Origin: Bedellia somnulentella
Taxonomy: Eukaryota > Arthropoda > Insecta > Lepidoptera > Bedelliidae
DNA: 64,000 bases
Direction: 5' to 3'
Assembly (NCBI GenBank): GCA_963576735.1
Contig: OY755171.1
Span: 2,046,001-2,110,000 of the forward strand
The notes under the pieces were generated by a model that did not search any database, had not been told where the DNA came from, and worked only from the letters and a program-made list of their open reading frames with translations. The translations under genes were made by a program, and so were the position numbers. Shown piece by piece: positions 54,390 through 64,000 of this stretch. Numbering within the stretch: the first letter of the stretch is position 1; each line of letters opens with the position of its first letter.

Positions 54390-55600
54390 CGAGTGCGGGT
54401 CAATAAGTCCATGACTTTTTGAATTTCTGACCTCTTTACTGAAACAGCAACACTGCTCCTGTGAACAGGCATCTGTCAGTAGACTCCTGTCTAAATTTTA
54501 ACCTGCTGCGTTAGTTAGTTTGTGTTTGACAGCTATTTTTATCAGACTACTCACAAATATAAGGAGAAAATGGAAAGAAGTCAATTTCGTGTGCTTATTA
54601 AGCATTATTTCCTGCGAAAAAAAACCATTACCGAGACCAAGGCTAAGCTTGATAAATACTATGGGGACTCTGCACCATCGATTTCAATGGTAAAAAAGTG
54701 GTTTACTGAATTTCGTTGTGGCCGTACAAGCAGTGAAGATGCCGAACGTCCTGGACGCCCAGTTGAGGTATCTACACCCGAAACAATCGAAAAAATTCAC
54801 GATATGGTGTTGGCCGACCGACGATTGAAAGTGCAAGAGATTGTGGAAGCCGTAGGGATCTCGCATGGCTCAGTGGTTTCAATTTTGAATGATCACTTGG
54901 GCATGAGAAAGCTTTCCGCAAGATGGGTGCCGCGTTTGCTCACAGTCGACCAAAAACGCAATCGTGTAACAACTGTGGAGGAGATTTTGCGCCGTTTTGT
55001 AACCGTGGACGAAACATGGATCCATCACCACACACCAGAGACCAAACAACAGTCAAAACAGTGGGTTTCTAAGGGTGAATCGGCGCCAAAGAAGGCCAAG
55101 GTGGGTTTGTCAGCCAATAAAGTTATGGCGACTGCTTTTTGGGATGCACGCGGGATAATCTACATTGACTACCTACAAAAGGGAAGAACAATCAATGGGG
55201 AATATTATGCCAACTTATTGGACCGATTCAATGACGATTTGAAAAAAAACCGACCTCATTTGGCCAAGAAAAAAGTTCTTTTCCACCAAGACAATGCAAG
55301 GGTGCACACATGTGCAGTTGCCATGGCAAAAATCCATGAATTGGGCTATGAATTGCTCCCTCATCCGCCCTATTCTCCAGATTTGGCTCCGAGCGACTAC
55401 TACTTGTTCCCAAACCTGAAGAAATGGCTAGGTGGAAAAAGATTTGACTCCAATGATGAAGTCATCTCGCAAACAAAGGCCTATTTTGAGGACCTCGACA
55501 AATATTTTTTTTTCGGAAGGGATAAAAAAATTGGAGAAGCGTTGGACAAAGTGTATAGAGCTCAAGGGAGACTACGTTGAAAAATCTGGTCCATAACATA
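54390..55600 (+). mobile_element. Mariner element (cecropia/mellifera type), 3' end missing
   Basis: The 5' end at 54390 follows a TA and reads CGAGTGCGGGTCAATAAGTC, a mariner-type terminal repeat. The transposase frame follows. No inverted copy of the terminus occurs after 55600; the sequence passes into a tRNA-like hairpin element at 55617. It is therefore a 3'-truncated copy unable to move by itself. Confidence 0.85.
54570..55580 (+). pseudogene. Mariner transposase, frameshifted
   Basis: The natural start is probably the Met at 54570 (MERSQFRVLI), not the upstream in-frame Met at 54522, giving 336 residues. An N-terminal helix-turn-helix DNA-binding part is followed by the D,D34D catalytic triad, all present: D147 (VTVDETW), D241 (FHQDNARVH) and D276 (APSDY), with exactly 34 residues between the last two. 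Two defects are visible. The stretch between QKRNR and the first catalytic Asp is about a dozen residues shorter than I expect for the family. A one-base slip in the T-run near 55505-55514 shifts the last ~25 codons; in the neighbouring frame a normal mariner C-terminus (KCIELKGDYVE) can still be read. It is a cut-and-paste transposase, now decayed. Confidence 0.88.
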
Positions 55601-55616
55601 TATATACATATATAAC

Positions 55617-55748
55617 CTTTTAAACGGGGCGTTTACCCGAAGTCGCGGGTTCGATCCCCGCCTGAGTCGAAATTTTTCTTTCCTTTATTTATTCTTTATT
55701 TATTAGTAATAATCCCCAAATGAGGTTTTCATGAACAAAAAGATTTAA
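55617..55748 (+). repeat. tRNA-like hairpin element, right half
   Basis: GGGGCGTTTACCCGAAGTCG, GGGTTCGATCCCCGCC and TAATCCCCAAATGAGG. It adjoins the broken end of the mariner element. Confidence 0.65.
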
Positions 55749-56079
55749 ATTATATATAACCTCTTAAATTTACAAGATTTCTGTAAGGCGGACAAACATG
55801 AAACCCTTGGAAAATTTGCCAAAGAAGCACAAAAGAAACAAAAAACTTAGATGGGTGTCACTTTTGTGTTGTTTTGCTTAACAGTAATTAAGGCGTTTTT
55901 TCTAAATATTGTTTTATGTTTAAATTATGTTTGACGACAGCAGGACATGGTAATTCTTATATACAGCTGTCTTTTTATCCAAAAAATCTTGATAGGTTAC
56001 TCAGTGGGAAAAGCCACGCCTTAGATTCTGATATGCATGCGTTTAAGTCTTGTTTCATTTATGTGATATTTAACCGTGA

Positions 56080-56185
56080 TAGCTTAGTGGGTAGAACACC
56101 ACTTATCGTGCAGACGATAAGGGTTCGGTCCTACACGAATTTGTCTTTTCTAATGACATATGTGTAATTAATTTATCACAGAGAC
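56080..56185 (+). repeat. tRNA-derived SINE, head
   Basis: CCGTGATAGCTTAGTGGGTA, CTTATCGTGCAGACGATAAG, then TTTGTCTTTTCTAATGAC. The anticodon-arm-like stem has seven pairs. Confidence 0.7.
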
Positions 56186-56195
56186 CAGAGTAGCA

Positions 56196-56446
56196 GCTAT
56201 ATACATACATACATATACTCACGGCTATAAATCCATAGAAGGGGTAGCCAGAACTAAGGAATTAAAAATTCCTCAGCCACTTTTGGAAAGTTTAGTAAGG
56301 AAATGATGGTAAAGTAAAGGTTGTTGGTGATGTCTCCAACCGCATCGCCCAAAAATCCCTTAAAAGCCCCAATACCGTTAGTCGCCTCTTACGTACACCC
56401 ACCGGAAGAAATGGGGTAGTGCTATTCTAAGCCGAAACTACACAGC
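56196..56446 (-). repeat. ATGT-tailed ~245-bp repeat
   Basis: A full copy directly behind the SINE head. Confidence 0.85.
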
Positions 56447-56624
56447 AAGCAGCTAGACAAGCCTTTATGCATTACACAAAAGTTACCGGTACAGGCCTAA
56501 TCATCAGGTAATAGCTAGGTACACGAGTTATGCACTTTACTGTTTGCCTGGTTGTGAGTGTGCACTGAGTTTTGTTTTATATTAACTTTGATAGATTAAA
56601 CGGTGCGGTAAAATTTGCAACACC

Positions 56625-56875
56625 ATTAGTTCCCATTGGGGTAGGCAGAGACTATTGATCGCCACTTTGTACGATCCTCACAAGACTCTCTAGCATCGTT
56701 TACATCCATCAACCTTCTCATACATGCTCTTTTATTCTTCATACTTCGAACGCCTGCTTTTTATAGCACATTCGCTAATTGGTCCAAATGTGTCCTCCGT
56801 GGTCGTCCTCTACTAACGTAACTACATTGGCTCTATAGATCTCTTTTATCAATTTACTATCATTTACAAATAAGC
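56625..56875 (-). pseudogene. LINE C-terminal remnant
   Basis: The minus strand carries the same GRPRRTHLDQ...WRS-VSAYPNGN order with frame breaks. It is nearly co-linear with 36003-36260. Confidence 0.6.
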
Positions 56876-56879
56876 CAAT

Positions 56880-58140
56880 TAATGGACACTCCTAGTTTAC
56901 GCACGTTGATGTTAACTTTGGCATGTATTTGTGTCTTCGAAAGAAAAATATAACTTCAACTTTCATTTTGCTTTTGACTGGATTCAACAGATGATATCAT
57001 AGTTTTGGTTTCCTTAAATCATGACTGACTAAAGGACAGTTATCAGATTAGGACAAGATATTAGGGTTAAGGTTCTTTATGTAGGTGCGCAAATTAAAAC
57101 GAAAAGGTGTATGAATTATGTTATATTTAAAAGTATAAAAATTTTGCTAAATTTACAGATAACTTAAAAACTACTTATACTAGAAATAAATTATAGTATA
57201 ATATTAAAAATAGTGAGACGGAAGTGCTTGTAGCACTAAAAGATCAGGAACTTAATAAAACTTACCAAATAAAGTTAAGTAAGTGTAAAAAAATAAGAAC
57301 AGCGTAGACTCTGACTAGAAAAAAGAAATTATCTTTAATACTTAGATGCTAAATATCAACTTTGTTCCCTGAGGCTTATATAAAAGTCATAAAACAAACA
57401 AATTGCCCTAAAAGTAAAAAAAGGATTACAGTTAATTTAAATTCATTGTGATTTTTGACGCTAACACATTAAGTAATTACAATAGTATCACAATAACATT
57501 TTGGAATTATCGTATGCTTTCATATAACATTCAATTCTCAATCATTCTTCAAAGTTTATTGACTGTTTACTAAAAAGCTACTCGAAGGACGTACACGTGA
57601 CTAATCATGTTCTTAGATTAAGTTTTAGATGTACCAACTAACAATAGATGTAAGCTTTACTAACAAATATGTACCATGTTGTGCGTTTTATAAAGTTTTA
57701 TTATTATTATATTAGTTAAGAATGACTTTGGAATTATAAAATATGTAAATAAGGCAGGACATACGAATTAAAAAGAATTAAGTTAAAGTACAAAATTAAA
57801 TATTTATCTCAGCCAGAAATACAACCTTAGCTTAAAAAATCGAAACATTTTGTAATACTTTTGTCAATCACCTATCTTTCAGACATACAAATAAATTATT
57901 TAACTATAAAAACAGTAGCCTTTTGAACCAATTATCATCACACATCAACCGATAATAATTATACATTTAATGTAATACTGCTTAAAATTAAATACCTATT
58001 TTTAACATAAATTATTAACATTTTACAACTAATAGTTTTTATGGACAGAAATGACCTCATAATTTCTCCGTCAGGTATTTTATCATTTAAGTACTATTAT
58101 GTTTTCAAGTTAATCTGCTCAAATAAAACGCATTTAAATC
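56880..58140. other. 3' flank of Pvf-like copy B, no gene seen
   Basis: Very AT-rich and apparently free of the repeat families that dominate elsewhere. Confidence 0.45.
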
Positions 58141-58186
58141 GCGGCACCATTTTAGCAAATTGTCGCCTTTAAAACTAGAAATACTC

Positions 58187-58192
58187 TTTATT
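58187..58192 (-). terminator. Candidate polyadenylation signal for Pvf-like copy B
   Basis: AATAAA on the minus strand begins two bases after the second in-frame stop. Other AT-rich candidates exist further down. Confidence 0.4.
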
Positions 58193-58323
58193 TCTCAGTT
58201 CCGTCTAGCTTGTTCTTCTTTCCCCTTACAAAATACTTCGTCATCAATATCTCCACCAGAAAACTCTGCATCTGGCTTCAGAGAGTCATATTTAGATATG
58301 TCTTCAAGTTTCCTTATGTCTTT

Positions 58324-58428
58324 TCATTCTTTTTCGTCAACCCTCACGATCTTTTCCAAAGATTTGGATAAAAACTTCTGTTTCCTCTCCTCGCAAGCGC
58401 ATTTAGATCGGTTCCACTTCATATTGTG
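58324..58428 (-). CDS. Pvf-like copy B, last exon
   Basis: The minus-strand acceptor is TTGTTACAG. It has 34 codons with HNMKWNRSKCACEE, then a Lys-rich tail, then TGA (58324-58326). The same frame stays open for 42 more codons to TGA at 58195-58197, and AATAAA (58187-58192) follows almost at once. Confidence 0.82.
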   Translation of the reverse strand, partial: HNMKWNRSKCACEERKQKFLSKSLEKIVRVDEKE

Positions 58429-60641
58429 CTGTAACAAAAGAAAATACAATGTTAACGCCCAGCTCAAGATAAAAAACCTGATGATTGAAATATAATTCAA
58501 AGTTTTTAGATTTAGTTACAAAATTTAATAAGGCCAGCAATTCTGTACGAATTCCAAAGTTCTAGTGTCTAATTCGTTTATCAATGCAATTTGAGATGAA
58601 GGAACCCACATGGCTGAATTGTATATTACAGTGTGATTACATTGTCTAGATGTGGATACTCTAAACACCAGGTGTCTAAATGTTTGAGTGAATTTAGAAC
58701 CTATGCCATCTTATTAGTATATACACAACTGAATAGTGTTTTTTTTTCCTTTAACTACTGGAAAATGACTAAAATTTAAATCTTTTATAACACAAGTATT
58801 GCTATGAAACATCGAGGACAAAGCATTAAATTAAAAAGATGATAAATACAGTGCCATAAGCAAATAGAGTTCAGAAGCAAGAAAAGTAATTATAGTTGGA
58901 AGTAAGAAAATGGATGTCAACAAAGCAATACCAGTAGGATGGTCTGGTTTGTGGGCTCGTTGGATGAAACTAAACAGATTGTTAGTTTGACCTGATTCCC
59001 GAATACATCGCCATCACAAAGCTGGGTAACATTGAATAGTACTGGATGTATTTTCACCGACAATATTTAGATTAAACTTTCAGTTCATAAATTAGGTTAG
59101 TTTTGGATTTTGAGTATAAATTTCTTATTCGTATTTTTTTATAATTGCTATATGTTTTTTTTTCACGATAACTTCAATATTCAATAGTGTTAGTAAAATT
59201 ACAATTAGAAAATACGAAACGACATCGAAAATACATTCATGCTTAGATTTACAACAACAATTTATTCATAGAAAGTGCATTTATTAAAGTATCTCTAATC
59301 ATTAATAGAAGCACTAAGAAGGAAGAATCTACTAATACATTATACAATTTTATATTAAAATTAAAGGAATGAATTAGTTTACAATATTACTATTTAGGAA
59401 AAATCTATAGATCATAAACGAAAACTAGTTTGAAGGTTCCATAGTAAGATAGATCTAATCATTTGTCCTAATATTAGGAAGGTAGTTATCTAAAACGTTG
59501 TTTGTTTCTGGCGTGTCCAAAACTAAAGAAAGTCGGTGAAAGAGTTAGTATCATGCCCATGGTGCATTAGTGACATCCATTATCTCACCAACCTGGTGTA
59601 AACACTTTCTCCGTAGTTCTAGGGGACATTGGCAGGCGCACTTACGTCGATTTAGGACCAAAGGAGCCGCGCACTTTTCTGGGGACAGCGCGCAGCAGCC
59701 GCATTCTACGTCCTCTTCTTTGGGGTACACTGCGCAGGATTCTGTGCCCGTTTGTATGTTGTGTATTCGAACCTGTGGAAATACTCAACTTAGTTTGGAA
59801 GTTTGTGGAAGTTTAAACCCCTTTTGCGAGATTTGAAGTAATGAGTGATTAGAAATGAGTGGGTAAGTAAGTTCCTGAGCGATTCTATTAGTAAATATTT
59901 TTTTTTAAAACGCTTTCTAAAATTTTTCTTTTCAGTTTTTTTTTGTGTTTGGGGTGACATGCAATGCTCTTGGCTTGTTGCACATTGCATAAATAAAACC
60001 TCATTTATTGAGAAAATATATAAACTACTTCGGTACCTAACTTATTTCTTATACTGATAGTACGTACGCTACGATAAGTAATAACTTAATCAAACTATGT
60101 CAAGGACAAACCAATGATAACGCGATATCATGCATGAGATAACTAAGATGCCTATCATATACAGCTTCTAAAATATTCATTTATCTAGTATCTATTAACT
60201 TCTAACTACTTTTGGACATTGAGAAGGAAAAAGATGGTAACGCAAATTATCACCAGTATTGGGTTCAAATTAATATAACTTAACAATCTCTGATCCATTA
60301 ATTGCACCATGGTAAGTGATGGGAAACAGCTATTCCAAATACTATAAAAAGTGGCGATCGATAATTTAAAATGTTACTTTCTTTCAAATTGCCATTTACT
60401 ACAATTATAATTTATTCTTTATGAACCTTTCTGGGTGTACGCTTATTTTAGTTCTATTCATGTTTGTTTTAATATTGTATACCTGTTGTTTGTCGCAATT
60501 AAATAAATAAGTAAAATACATATATCTTACCGGTATATATCGTATTCGTGTTTTAGTAGCATAGCAGCCGCTAGATTCCGCTGACACATCATTGTCACAG
60601 AGACCCTTGCATTTCTTTATCCAGACGGCTCCCGGAATTAT
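58324..60641 (-). CDS. PDGF/VEGF-like growth factor (Pvf-like), copy B, last three exons
   Basis: Reading on the minus strand, 60531-60641, 59593-59772 and 58324-58428 join in phase 0 to 131 residues and a TGA. The protein has IIPGAVWIKKCKGLC, VECGCC, KCACQCP and WNRSKCACEE: the same cystine-knot layout and the same exon borders as copy A, which it faces convergently 22 kb away. Expected role: secreted ligand of a PVR-type receptor tyrosine kinase. The exons for the signal peptide and first domain part should lie upstream (higher coordinates); I did not find them before 64000. The C-terminal exon is longer than in copy A and stays open past the TGA to a second stop at 58195-58197. Confidence 0.85.
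58597..58705 (+). repeat. tRNA-derived SINE fragment in Pvf-like copy B intron
   Basis: GGAACCCACATGGCTGAATTGTA and ACTCTAAACACCAGGTG are family landmarks. Confidence 0.55.
59593..59772 (-). CDS. Pvf-like copy B, exon equivalent to exon 4
   Basis: The minus-strand acceptor is TTCCACAG. It has 60 codons from VRIHNIQ through VECGCC and KCACQCP to CLHQ. The donor is CAG|GTTGGT. A better-looking GTGAGA four bases on would put the next exon out of frame with an early stop, so the weaker site is preferred. If unspliced, the frame ends at a TGA near 59555. Confidence 0.9.
60531..60641 (-). CDS. Pvf-like copy B, exon equivalent to exon 3
   Basis: The minus-strand acceptor is CCCACAG and the donor CCG|GTAAGA. 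It has 37 codons, exactly the length of copy A exon 3. The knot cysteines of KKCKGLC and SSGC are present. Confidence 0.92.
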
Positions 60642-60757
60642 CTGTGGGCAAACAAGCAATTTAGCGCTAATTATTTATTATCCTTCGTGGTGTAACCCAG
60701 TTTTGTAGGCTATTGTAGTTTAAATCACTTAATTATCTGAAAATTAGGAAGAATTTT

Positions 60758-60905
60758 ACGACAGCCGTGGTCGAGTGGATAGGTAACTAGATTCTCGGTC
60801 CGGAGTTTGCGGGTTCGATCCCCGCTGAGAGCAACATTTATGTGACGAGCATAAATGATTGTTTTTTAGACTTGGGTGTTATTTATAGGTATGTGTATTA
60901 TATAA
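60758..60905 (+). repeat. tRNA-derived SINE (Ser-like head)
   Basis: GCCGTGGTCGAGTGGATAGG and GGGTTCGATCCCCGCTGAGA are boxes A and B. It is followed by GACGAGCATAAATG, a body shared with 11213. The head is too degenerate to be a tRNA gene. Confidence 0.6.
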
Positions 60906-61599
60906 TAATAAATTCGAGTATATCATTGAGTTAGTATTCTATAATATAAGTCTTACTCAGATTGGGGCTAACTTGGTCTGTGTATAATATGTCCGTACAT
61001 TTATTGGCCCTGGCTACCTGGGTAGTAGTCGATAGTCTGGACAACATTGGATTAAACCAGCGTAGTGAACTTATCATCCTATTTAGGAAAATTCATGCCC
61101 TCCGTTGGTGATATCGGATCTCATGATTTATGTATGTATGTCCAACCGAAGACGCTAAGTGGAACCGTTTTCATCTAATCCACGGTACGTCATCAATCAA
61201 TATTATCATGTCGGTATTCGTATGCTTAAAAGTGCGTGAGATGATGTCAAAATCATCTTACACAAAAATCAATATTATCAGTTATAATATAAGAAAAGAT
61301 TTGATTTAACGTGATCGACTATGTTCAGTTAATTGATAAGTATACAAATATTGATAATGAGCTCAATATTGATAATCGTTCGGTCACTAAACCACGCATG
61401 GTCGGAATGATCGACTATAAAATGGATGAGTCATGGTCGAAAAGGTAAATCTGATAGCCTAATAGGAAACTGAAGAAATTTATTTCAAAAAACATAATAG
61501 ACGACTTTTATGAAACCTACAAATCTTTTAACATTTATTAGGAGTTCAAACCGTGAATAAGTGACGTACACCTATACATATACTCCCGACATTCGTACT

Positions 61600-61712
61600 T
61601 CGACATTCGTCTCGTACTATCCTGGCAAACCTCTCTAGCTTCGTTTACATCCATTAATCTTTTCATGCATGCTATTTTATATGTCAGACTTCGGACGCCT
61701 GCCTTTTATGTA
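61600..61712 (-). pseudogene. LINE C-terminal remnant, short
   Basis: ATCCTGGCAAACCTCTCTAG and CGTTTACATCCATTAATC are complements of the conserved coding end. Confidence 0.55.
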
Positions 61713-62372
61713 CGAATGAAAATATAGATAACATGTATTATGTCTGCCTACCCCAATTGAAAGCAATTGAAATAAATATATATTAGGAATACAAGTTTGT
61801 CCCCTTTTGAATCTCAATTACATTTGATATCACTATCGATAATATTTCCAACGCATTAAGATTTTATGGACAAGATCCGGGTTAGTAGATTGTCTCTTAT
61901 TTGCTCAATATTTCATTTCTAGTAAATCTTTTTTATTATTTACAATTCTGCCGATACTACCTATCTATGTTCACGGCTAATATTTAAAGACGGGTAGCAA
62001 GCAAACCTACAATTATGTTAAATCAGCTACTCTTGAATTAAATAGGAGAAATGATAGTCATTATCATTTATAATATTGGGTTTACAATAGTTAACCCAAA
62101 AGTAACCTACATGGGAATTTTCGAACGAGTTTGAAGCTACAAGAACACGATGTAAACTGTATGCTTAAAAAGGTTTGACCAATTTTATTTCGTTGCTTAT
62201 TTACTAAAATCTGTGAAACTTACAATCAGAATAAAACATAATCAAATTATCCCTTCCACATTCAAACACAGAAAGTACAGATTAAAGGGTTGTTTTAGCC
62301 GGCAGTACATGACAAATAATTTAACTCAAAAATGAAAATGAGTATATTTTTATACCGGAATATAAATGAAAA

Positions 62373-62624
62373 GCATACATACAAATACTCACGGCCATAA
62401 ATCCCAAAAAGGGGTAGCCAGAGCTTTACAGCTAAAAACTGCTCAGCCACATTTGGAAGTTGATAGGGGAGAAGATAGTAGAAATAATAAAGTATTATTG
62501 GTGAAGGGTTTCCAACCGCTTTGCCCAAAAACCACTTAAAAAGCCCTACATCTTAAAGTACTCTCCTCTTACGACACCCGTAGGTAGAAAGGGGTAGTGT
62601 AATTCTAAACCAGCCTTACACGGC
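62373..62624 (-). repeat. ATGT-tailed ~245-bp repeat
   Basis: A full but diverged copy near the window end. Confidence 0.8.
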
Positions 62625-62872
62625 AAGCAAAGTATACAAGGTGAAAAATTATTCTAGTAGAGATTATTTAATATTGTGAAATCATATTGATAATGGCACA
62701 TTCAGAAGAGGGTCAAAACATTTGCAAATTATTATCAGCGGCGTTCTTATCAATGGAACTTTTATAAATAAGAGTAATACAAATAAGTATATATGTGATT
62801 TTTTACCTTACATAATTTCATGGAGAAATATATATGATATTGTTGAGTTGCTAACTAAAAACCTGCTGATGC

Positions 62873-62905
62873 CATACCATGGTATAGGGCCTATACCATG
62901 GTATG
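62873..62905. repeat. 33-base perfect palindrome
   Basis: It is built of two ATACCATGGTAT units around GGGCC. Each unit is itself palindromic. Confidence 0.85.
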
Positions 62906-64000
62906 CTATACTATAGGCGGACTATAATCTGATCTGTAAATTCACTCAAACTGACCCTGACAAAGGCTTTCCTGACATTTATAAGTCTTCTCATACATGC
63001 TTTTTAGCTCAATTTAATTCGGACTTATTTTTGTCATTTTCTATAAAGCGTAATATTAGATTAAACACACAAATAAAAATACCCAACTACTTCCGATTCG
63101 CCAAGTAAATTTCTAGAAAACTAATATAAATAATACAAGGAAAATGTTTAGGTTAGTTGGCAATTTAAAACGACTATACGCCATACACTTTAACTGTGAG
63201 TTTTATCCGCATATATCTTTAAGAAGGTAAATCCCCAACTAAGCTGATTCAATTTTTATTACAATTAGGTACAAAAGTACGGTTTATTAATATTTATTTT
63301 TATTTGTTCAGTAAAGAATAAAATAGTTAATCGTTATCCTAAAAAGCTTCACACCATTTATCTTTAAGAAGGGAATCCTCTTCTAAGCCGTTTTAATTTT
63401 AATTACCTTACGGAGTGCACATTTACAAGTAATAAAGAACAAAAGTACAGCGATTTTTTATTTTTTTATTTTGGTTTGATAATAGACATAATAGATATAT
63501 GGTTATCATATAAATGTTCTAGTCTAAACTATCATTCTTAACTTCATAGTTTTTAAGTGATATTTGTGCGATGTGGTTACAGGCCCATTACCAACGAGCT
63601 ATTATAAGTCCCTTCTTTTTAAATCATAACTTTTTTAAAAACTGAAGAACTGTTGATTTGAAAGCACGTATTCTTGGGATAACAGCCGTGAGAAAAGGTA
63701 ATTATTTACTCAGAAATCTTGTAAACTATAATCTGCTTATTCAATTAAACTTAAATCCTTGCATTTTTGCTGCCTTAATGTTTTTAAACACTTTTCGTGG
63801 AAACTCCTAAGTCTTTCGTGGCTATTGCAATAATTATTAAAATTTGTATGCTTATAGCGTCACAGTTTGCAATAATTTTAATTATAATGCTTGCAAAAAG
63901 CTATATTGAAGAACCTAATCCTACTGTAACAGGATTTGAATGTTTGAATTGTGTAAAGTGAAGCATGCAGTGATTATTCAATTGTTACATAGTTTGATTC
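62906..64000. other. No gene seen; one degenerate repeat
   Basis: AT-rich. 63530-63695 keeps the order of the ATGT-tailed repeat (GTGCGATGTGGTTACAGGCC...ACAGCCGTGAG). The missing 5' exons of Pvf-like copy B were not found here. Confidence 0.45.

Noticed and set aside
54522..54569. Upstream Met as transposase start
   Set aside because: Mariner transposases of this type start at the later Met (MERSQF); the 16 extra residues lie in the 5' UTR.

Overview
The window is AT-rich insect nuclear DNA, almost certainly from a moth or butterfly. The evidence is spliced genes with GT/AG introns, a very high load of repeat families typical of Lepidoptera (Lep1/MINE-type Helitrons ending CTAGT, a ~245-bp repeat with an (ATGT)n tail, tRNA-derived SINEs, a cecropia-type mariner) and insect-type PDGF/VEGF factors. 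I cannot name the species. No intact tRNA, rRNA or CRISPR locus was seen.

Layout. (1) 334-14676, + strand: eight exons, open at the 5' side, encode a C2H2 zinc-finger protein (703 residues visible, eight fingers). The phases of all eight exons join without a gap. Exon 4 (6933-7051) was not obvious as an ORF and is recovered from phase; three decayed tandem copies of it lie just upstream. (2) 14.7-19.6 kb: 3' flank with a hairpin, repeats and AT-rich DNA. (3) 19751-36610, + strand: a five-exon PDGF/VEGF-like gene (Pvf-like, 'copy A', 212 residues), from a TATA box and signal-peptide exon to a terminal exon carrying a W-N-K-S-x-C-x-C-E motif. Its introns hold a long hairpin with a possible small secreted-peptide ORF, a LINE fragment, Helitrons, and two ~1.47-kb inverted repeats that bracket exons 3 and 4. 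(4) 36.6-58.1 kb: repeats, with nested Helitrons around 43-49.4 kb and a decayed mariner at 54.4-55.6 kb. (5) 58324-60641, - strand: the last three exons of a second Pvf-like gene ('copy B'), convergent with copy A and with identical exon phases; its 5' exons lie beyond the window or were not found. (6) 60.7-64 kb: upstream intron or flank of copy B, with repeats.

Functionally, the zinc-finger protein should be a nuclear DNA-binding factor. The two Pvf-like proteins should be secreted cystine-knot ligands for a PVR-type receptor tyrosine kinase. They are paralogues left by an inverted duplication or a later inversion. No operon-like logic applies; most of the remaining sequence is transposon-derived.
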